NCBI GenBank assembly: GCA_017853515.1
Contig: JAFMJK010000001.1
Span: 1 to 39,966, forward strand
DNA: 39,966 nucleotides
Reading direction: 5' to 3'
From: Chthoniobacterales bacterium
GTDB lineage: Bacteria > Verrucomicrobiota > Verrucomicrobiia > Chthoniobacterales > JACTMZ01
How positions within the stretch are numbered: the first letter of the stretch is position 1; every line of letters begins with the position of its first letter. Shown one piece after another: positions 35,290 through 39,966 of the stretch. The notes below the pieces were generated by a model. That model was given only the letters and a program-made list of their open reading frames with translations, was not told the DNA's origin and ran no database searches. The translations under genes were made by a program, and so were the position numbers.

Positions 35290-37812
35290 ATGGCACGCAA
35301 CAGATACTCCTGGGAGGAAAAGCCATCCCGCCGCCGCAAAAGCTCCTGGTGGCGGTGGCTCGTCCTTTTCCCCGTTCTCGCGGTCCTCGCGGCCGGCGCG
35401 ATCGGTGCCATCGTCTTCTTTCTCGTCCGTGCCGAGTTCCTGCAGCTTGCCGCGCAGTTCGATCTCGAGCGACTCGAGAAAATGGAAGCGGCCTCGACCA
35501 TCTACGACCGCAAGGGCGGCGTGGTGGGCAAGATTTTCATCCAGAACCGCGAGCCGGTCCCTTATGACAAACTTCCCGAACTTCTCGTCCAGGCCGTCGT
35601 CGCCACGGAGGACCAGAAGTTCTGGAGCCATGACGGCGTGGATTACCAGGGCATGGCGCGCGCCGCGCTGGCCAACTGGTCGGCGGGCCGCATCCGTCAG
35701 GGCGCGAGCACGGTGACGCAGCAGTTGGCCCGCAACTCGTTCGACCTGAAAGAGCGCACCTATCGCCGCAAGCTGCTCGAGATCGCTTTGGCCCACCGCA
35801 TCGAGGAGCGGTTTCCCAAGGAGAAGATCATGGAATTGTATCTGAACCGCGTTTACTTCGGCGGCGGACTCTACGGCGCCGAAGCCGCGGCGCGCGGTTA
35901 TTTCGGTATTCCCGCCTCCGCGCTATCCGCCGGGCAGGCGGCCACGCTGGCCGGGTTGCTCAAGAGCCCGAACAGCCTCTCGCCTTGGACCAACAAAAAG
36001 GGGGCCGAGGAAAGCCGCAACTACGTCCTCGGCCAGATGCGTTCCCTCGGCTTCATCTCCAGAGCGGCCTACGACGAAGCCGTGGAGTCGCCTCTCATCG
36101 TCCGCCAGCGCATGGCGCCGAAAAAGCTGTCTTACGCCATCGAATACATCCGCCAGCATGCGGTGAACTCGCTCGGTTTCGACCGCGCCATGAACGGCGG
36201 GTTCCGCATCTACACCACGCTGGATCCGGCCATGCAGTTCGAGGCGGAGAAGGCCCTCCGCCGCAAACTCGACGAGATCGAGAAGCGCCCCGGTTACGCC
36301 AACCAGACGTTCGCCGAATTCCAAGCGCGCTACGAAGCCAACCCGCCCAAGCCCGGCGAATCCAACACGCAACAGCCCGATTATCTGCAGGGCGCGGTGC
36401 TCGCGGTGGAGAACAAAACCGGCGGAATCCTCGCCATGGTGGGCGGACGCGATTTCCTGCACAGCGAATACAACCGCAGCGTGCAGGGCGAGCGCCCGCT
36501 CGGCACGGCCTTCGCCCCGATACTTTTCGCGGCGGCTTTCGAGAAAGGCCTCTATCCCGGCACTGTGGTGCAGGACTGGGCGCTGGACAACCGACTCGTC
36601 GCCTTCGGCGGCGAAGCCGGTATTCTCGGCGAGTGGGGCGTCGAGCGCGCCGACAACGAATACGAAGGCGAGATCACCGCGCGCGAGGCTTTGGTCCGCG
36701 GCAAAAATGGCGCGGTGGTCCGCGTCGGTTTCCAGACCGGTCTCGATGCGGTGGGCAAGCTGGCCGGCGAAGCCGGCATCAAATCGACCTTGCGCCCCTA
36801 CGCCAACACCTACCTCGGTTCGAGCGAACTCTCGTTGGAGGAAACGGTCCTCGCTTACACCACGTTCCCCGGCGGCGGCACGCGCCCGTTGCAGACCCAC
36901 ATCATCAGCCGCATCGAGGGTCCCGATGGCGAAATCGTTTTCGAGCACGTGCCGGAGCGCAAAAAAGTCATTGCGGACAGCTCCGCATGGCAGGTGCACA
37001 GCCTGCTCGGCGATGTCCTCACCCGCGGCACGGGCAGCGCGGCCATGGCCGATTACGGGCTGGCCGTCGCCGGCGCGGCGGGAAAGACGGGCACGGCTTA
37101 CAATTTCACCGATACGTGGTTCATCGGATACACCGAGGCCGTGACCTGCGGCGTGTGGGTCGGTTTCGACCGGCCGCGCCAGATTTTCCGCGGCGCTTTC
37201 GCCAAGGACCTGGCCCTGCCGGTCTGGGTCGATGTGATGAATGCCTCGCGCACCGATTTTCCCTCCGAGCCGATGAAAGCGCCGGTCAGCGTGGAGAAAA
37301 TGAAGGTCTGCCGCGTCTCCGGCCAGTTGGCCACCGACAAGTGTCTCGAGACAACGCGTGTGCCCGGCGGACAGGACATCACCGAGTCGACCGCCTACGA
37401 GGAATACGTGAAAGTCGGCGCGGGGCCGTCCGTCGAGTGCCCGATCCACTCGAGCGGAGTGAAAAATTACCTCAAGGAATTCGCCGAGGAAGAATGGCCG
37501 CGGCCCGAGATGGCGATCGACCTGACGAAGATCCGGCCGGTCGATATTTCCTCGGCTGCGGTGGTCGGTGCGGCCGATCCATACAACGCGGTTTCGCCCG
37601 CCGCCATGGACGGCGACGGCGCGATTCCTGTCGCGCGCGCCGAAGCCGTGGTGCCCGGCACGTCGGCGCCCGCCGATGCCACGGCCTCCGGTGATCCGGC
37701 CAAGCCCGCGCTCTCCGAGGTGCGCGCCGCCGAGCCGGTGGGGGTCAAAGAATCGATCGAATCCGATTTCCCAGGCGTGGCCTTGCCCGAGCCGCAGCCC
37801 ATCCGGTTCTAG
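35290..37812 (+). CDS. Class A penicillin-binding protein, GT51 intact, transpeptidase motifs degenerate
   Basis: An 840-residue PBP1A-like protein. A basic cytoplasmic N-terminus leads to a transmembrane anchor (WWRWLVLFPVLAVLAAGAIG). The GT51 glycosyltransferase is intact: catalytic Glu107 in VVATEDQKFWSHDGVDYQG, RQGASTVTQQLARNSFDLKE, RRKLLEIALAHRIEERFPKE and YLNRVYFGGGLYGAEAAARG. The transpeptidase fold is present from about residue 385, but the SxxK motif reads GTAFAP (Thr406, Ala409) and the SxN motif reads GKN (Gly471). Only KTG (599-601, AAGKTGTAYNFTDTWFIGYT) survives. The nucleophilic serine and its lysine are therefore absent, and the enzyme should polymerise glycan without cross-linking. 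The reading frame is clean, so this is not a simple pseudogene. The last 120 residues are Ala/Pro-rich. Confidence 0.9.
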   Translation: MARNRYSWEEKPSRRRKSSWWRWLVLFPVLAVLAAGAIGAIVFFLVRAEFLQLAAQFDLERLEKMEAASTIYDRKGGVVGKIFIQNREPVPYDKLPELLVQAVVATEDQKFWSHDGVDYQGMARAALANWSAGRIRQGASTVTQQLARNSFDLKERTYRRKLLEIALAHRIEERFPKEKIMELYLNRVYFGGGLYGAEAAARGYFGIPASALSAGQAATLAGLLKSPNSLSPWTNKKGAEESRNYVLGQMRSLGFISRAAYDEAVESPLIVRQRMAPKKLSYAIEYIRQHAVNSLGFDRAMNGGFRIYTTLDPAMQFEAEKALRRKLDEIEKRPGYANQTFAEFQARYEANPPKPGESNTQQPDYLQGAVLAVENKTGGILAMVGGRDFLHSEYNRSVQGERPLGTAFAPILFAAAFEKGLYPGTVVQDWALDNRLVAFGGEAGILGEWGVERADNEYEGEITAREALVRGKNGAVVRVGFQTGLDAVGKLAGEAGIKSTLRPYANTYLGSSELSLEETVLAYTTFPGGGTRPLQTHIISRIEGPDGEIVFEHVPERKKVIADSSAWQVHSLLGDVLTRGTGSAAMADYGLAVAGAAGKTGTAYNFTDTWFIGYTEAVTCGVWVGFDRPRQIFRGAFAKDLALPVWVDVMNASRTDFPSEPMKAPVSVEKMKVCRVSGQLATDKCLETTRVPGGQDITESTAYEEYVKVGAGPSVECPIHSSGVKNYLKEFAEEEWPRPEMAIDLTKIRPVDISSAAVVGAADPYNAVSPAAMDGDGAIPVARAEAVVPGTSAPADATASGDPAKPALSEVRAAEPVGVKESIESDFPGVALPEPQPIRF

Positions 37813-38191
37813 AGCGGTTTTTGGAAAAATCGCAGCCGCTGGTCTGAGCCGTATCCATGCATTTGAACCACGGATGACGCGGATTTCACGGATGGATCAA
37901 AGAAGGAATATTCCCGAAGCAAGTCCGTCCGCGTGTTTTGATCGCGATCGTTATGACATCAAGTCCCAAAATGTTTCAGACTTCGTTGCCTGGGGTAGGG
38001 ACGAGCGGACCTCCGGCTCGTAGAGCTCGCTCGTCCGCCTTCTTTCCGACGGACACGCGGGCCGCGTGTCCCTACCCTCGGAAGCTTGTCCGATCGTCCG
38101 GATCATTTTCGGGCTTGGTGTTCGCCCTGGCCTTGCCCGCGCGTTTTGATCGCGGAGGGCATGCCAATCGTCCGAAAACTTCTTGTTGGTA
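37813..38191. other. 379-bp intergenic region of repeat remnants
   Basis: No gene is supported here, between the convergent PBP and lipoprotein hydrolase genes. Contents: a CCACGGATGACGCGGATTTC-type motif at 37868-37895 in which CACGGAT recurs; a CCCAAAATGTTTCAGACTT motif (37965-37983) also seen at 9865; the GGGTAGGGAC inverted repeat at 37993-38077; and a short direct repeat (TTTTGATCGCG at 37936-37946 and 38144-38154). It looks like an accumulation site for small repeats. Confidence 0.6.
37993..38077. repeat. 85-bp palindromic element with GGGTAGGGAC ends
   Basis: Perfect ten-base terminal inverted repeats, GGGTAGGGAC (37993-38002) and GTCCCTACCC (38068-38077), enclose internal hairpins such as CACGCGG/CCGCGTG next to the right end and GAGCGGAC/GTCCGC-like segments. 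It encodes nothing. It is the only copy in the window, but has the same size and style as the other two palindromic families. Confidence 0.75.
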
Positions 38192-39829
38192 TTACAAATG
38201 CGCGCGGAGGATTCGTCCGAATTCCTTGATGCCTTCCGGGTTCTCGTGCGCTCCGTGGCCGGAGGGGACGATTTTTTCCGAGACGGCATCCTTCATGTGC
38301 GAGCTCCAGTAAGGCACCACGCCATCGGAGCTGTTCGGCGCGTCGCCTCTGCCGCGGTCGCCGATAACCGAGTGGTAGGGCACGCCGGGGCGCATGGGGA
38401 GATTGAGGATGGCTTTGAGCAGCGGTGAGTTGGCGCGCAGGAAGACGATGCTGTTGGCCGGGGCGACGAAGAGATCGCGGTATTCCTCGCGAACGGCGCT
38501 GCGCAGCCGGTTCATGTCGGTCTGCATCCACCCGAAAGGAAGTTTGATCAGTCGCGCGAAAAATTCGGCGAACGGATTCACGGCCAGCTCGCTCCCGCGG
38601 TGCGGCGTGGCGAAGAAAACGACGCGCGCGATTTCCGGGCGCGGTTGGAATTCGACGATGTGCGTGATGCGCTCCTTCATCTGGGGGGAGAGGTCGAGTT
38701 CCTGCGGCGGCGTGTCCATGAATTGCTTCCACAGTTTTCTTCCGCCGGCGCGGACCTGCAGGCTGGAGATGAGGCCGCCCATGCTGTGCCCGGCCAGAAC
38801 CATGCGGCCGAAGTCGCCGTTGCTGCGCTGCGGGTCGAGCGTCCGGCGGTAGCGGTCGAGTTCGCCGCGCAGCTTGGCGGCCGAGGCCCAGACGGGCAGC
38901 CCGGTCGGATAGAGGAAAAACCAGAACTGGTAGCGCTCGCGGATCTGCTCGTCGGCCAGCAATTCGTTCACCGCGGGCACCCAGGTTTCCGGGCGCGACA
39001 TCAGGCCGTGCACGAAAACGACGGGGATTTTGTCGGGATCGTAGCGCTGGAATTGATAGAGACCGGCGTGATCCATGTTCCGGTCCGTGCGGATGAGCGC
39101 GCGGATATCCATGTTCCGGTTGCGTCCCTGCGAGAGCATATAGGCGAGGGGCGCGGAAAAATCCGCGGCCAGATGCACGCTCCGGCCGCCGATGGTCACG
39201 TCGTCGTCGACGCGTGTGCGGTAGAAAATGATCTGCGGAGATTTGCCGTCCTCGGTGACCAGCGCGGTGACCGGTTCGCACAGGCCGGCGAGGGGAGGAA
39301 CGCCGGGTTGGCCGCGCAGGACGGGAGACTTGGGTTCGAAGTGCGCCACATAGGGAACGCCGGCGCCTGCTTGTGTCGAGCGCGCGCGCAGTCTTTTGAT
39401 CTGCACCGCATCCGCCGCGATGAGTTCGTCCGCCGTGCGCGGATCCATCGTGCGTTTGGTGTCGCCGGAAGCGGTGATGGTTTTCCCGTCCGGCAAGGCG
39501 AGCGGGGCGAATTGTTGTGCGGCCATCATGGCGACCAACGCGCGCGTCGCCAGGCCGTTGATCTGATGGCCTGGTGTGCCCGGTTTGGCCGATGCGGTCA
39601 TCTGCGCCGCTTCGAGCAAGGCGGCAGCGCGCTCGGGTGCCGCCAGATTTTTTTGCCCGGCCTTGGCCAGCAGTGCGGCGGCCGGCGAATCGCCGTTCGA
39701 TCTAGCCACGTGAAGCGCGTCGCTGCGCAAAGTAGCTGCATTTTCTTTCTTCACCTTCACCCCCACGACCGCGCACCCGGTGGCAAGAAACGGCAGGAGA
39801 AGAAGGGCGAGGTGGCGCGGGGTTGTCAT
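38192..39829 (-). CDS. Lipoprotein alpha/beta hydrolase (putative lipase/esterase)
   Basis: A 545-residue exported lipoprotein: signal LALLLLPFLATGCAVVG with a good lipobox (LATGC). Residues about 20-280 are a helical/unknown region. The alpha/beta hydrolase domain follows: VVFVHGLMSRPETWVPAVNE (oxyanion hole HG), then VLAGHSMGGLISSLQVR with nucleophile Ser349, VVFFATPHRGSELA, an aspartate in NSSDGVVPYWSSH and the histidine in VPSGHGAHENPEG. This order fits a lipase-like triad. The real substrate is unknown. A lipase-maturation-factor-like gene lies 3 kb away across the PBP gene, which is suggestive only. ATG 39829 gives a perfect signal peptide. Confidence 0.82.
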   Translation of the reverse strand: MTTPRHLALLLLPFLATGCAVVGVKVKKENAATLRSDALHVARSNGDSPAAALLAKAGQKNLAAPERAAALLEAAQMTASAKPGTPGHQINGLATRALVAMMAAQQFAPLALPDGKTITASGDTKRTMDPRTADELIAADAVQIKRLRARSTQAGAGVPYVAHFEPKSPVLRGQPGVPPLAGLCEPVTALVTEDGKSPQIIFYRTRVDDDVTIGGRSVHLAADFSAPLAYMLSQGRNRNMDIRALIRTDRNMDHAGLYQFQRYDPDKIPVVFVHGLMSRPETWVPAVNELLADEQIRERYQFWFFLYPTGLPVWASAAKLRGELDRYRRTLDPQRSNGDFGRMVLAGHSMGGLISSLQVRAGGRKLWKQFMDTPPQELDLSPQMKERITHIVEFQPRPEIARVVFFATPHRGSELAVNPFAEFFARLIKLPFGWMQTDMNRLRSAVREEYRDLFVAPANSIVFLRANSPLLKAILNLPMRPGVPYHSVIGDRGRGDAPNSSDGVVPYWSSHMKDAVSEKIVPSGHGAHENPEGIKEFGRILRAHL

Positions 39830-39884
39830 CGTGGCGGGGAATGAAGCAGTCCGCTCGAACTGTGCCCAGAGATTTCTTCGGGTT

Positions 39885-39966
39885 TCAGCGCGCTTCGCCT
39901 TCCGTGGTCAGGAGTTCGATGACCGGCGAGGGATCCGTGATGCCGTGGGGAAAATGCCTGCCCCCT
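39885..39966 (-). CDS. C-terminal fragment of an unidentified gene
   Basis: The minus strand is open from the window end to a TGA at 39885-39887, coding for about 26 residues ending HGITDPSPVIELLTTEGEAR. The start lies outside the window. The fragment is too short to name. It ends 55 bases before the hydrolase start on the same strand, as an upstream operon gene would. Confidence 0.4.
   Translation of the reverse strand, partial: GGRHFPHGITDPSPVIELLTTEGEAR

Noticed and set aside
35290..37812. PBP gene as a frameshifted pseudogene
   Set aside because: The frame is open and well conserved on both sides of the altered motifs. The losses are single-codon substitutions, so it is listed as an intact gene with a degenerate domain.
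37568..38312. Short open frames in the gap after the PBP gene
   Set aside because: They consist of translated repeat remnants and the PBP 3' end in another frame; no start signal or domain.

Overview
The window looks like a chromosomal segment of a GC-rich Verrucomicrobiota bacterium. The strongest taxonomic clue is a 51-residue basic protein at 8885-9040 (starts MSQHRSL, contains VLKRFERVE) that I recognise as the small basic protein family restricted to Chlamydiae and Verrucomicrobia. The order tRNA, nusA, infB, rbfA, nrnA, truB, ribF and the many palindromic intergenic repeats fit that assignment. The genus cannot be fixed from sequence alone. Coding density is high, most genes abut or overlap by 1-4 bases, and I see no phage, plasmid, transposase or CRISPR genes.

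Layout. 1-2.0 kb (minus): thiazole synthase ThiG translationally coupled to a secreted chagasin-like (I42) protease inhibitor, then a YfcE-type phosphodiesterase. 2.0-6.5 kb (plus): hisC, mnmE, pyrD and a YihY/BrkB membrane protein. 6.5-8.9 kb: a GYF-bactofilin fusion protein (minus) divergent from a cyclase-type helical/TolB-like regulator with two tiny membrane proteins. 8.9-11.5 kb: small basic protein, an RsuA/RluB pseudouridine synthase, RidA and an orphan HlyD-type membrane fusion protein. 11.5-18.1 kb: tRNA-Val(CAC), then the core translation/transcription operon nusA-infB-rbfA-nrnA-truB-ribF, without rimP, preceded by a promoter-like sequence and a strong terminator hairpin. 18.3-23.4 kb (minus): a tight run of an MBL-fold hydrolase, a TIGR03790 protein, DUF2851, DUF5069 and pdxJ. 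23.4-28.7 kb (plus): recN, a GT4 glycosyltransferase, a CHASE2-like membrane protein and a beta-CASP ribonuclease-like protein. 28.9-30.0 kb (minus): an acyl-CoA desaturase with an added C-terminal helical tail. 30.2-33.0 kb (plus): a DUF318 permease, its TIGR03943 partner and an AttH-like lipocalin lipoprotein. 33.3-35.2 kb (minus): a fusion of a DCC thiol-redox domain to a lipase-maturation-factor (LMF1) domain. 35.3-37.8 kb (plus): a class A penicillin-binding protein whose transpeptidase nucleophile motif is destroyed. 38.2-39.8 kb (minus): a lipoprotein alpha/beta hydrolase, then the tail of a gene running off the window.

Most notable: the apparently dead transpeptidase in the PBP1A-like protein; the DCC-LMF1 fusion; the tRNA-Val/nusA leader; and at least four families of small intergenic repeats, including a 67-bp two-hairpin element (three full-length copies plus fragments) and a heptanucleotide-periodic repeat resembling cyanobacterial STRR sequences. 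All functional calls are from motif recognition by eye; no database search was run.
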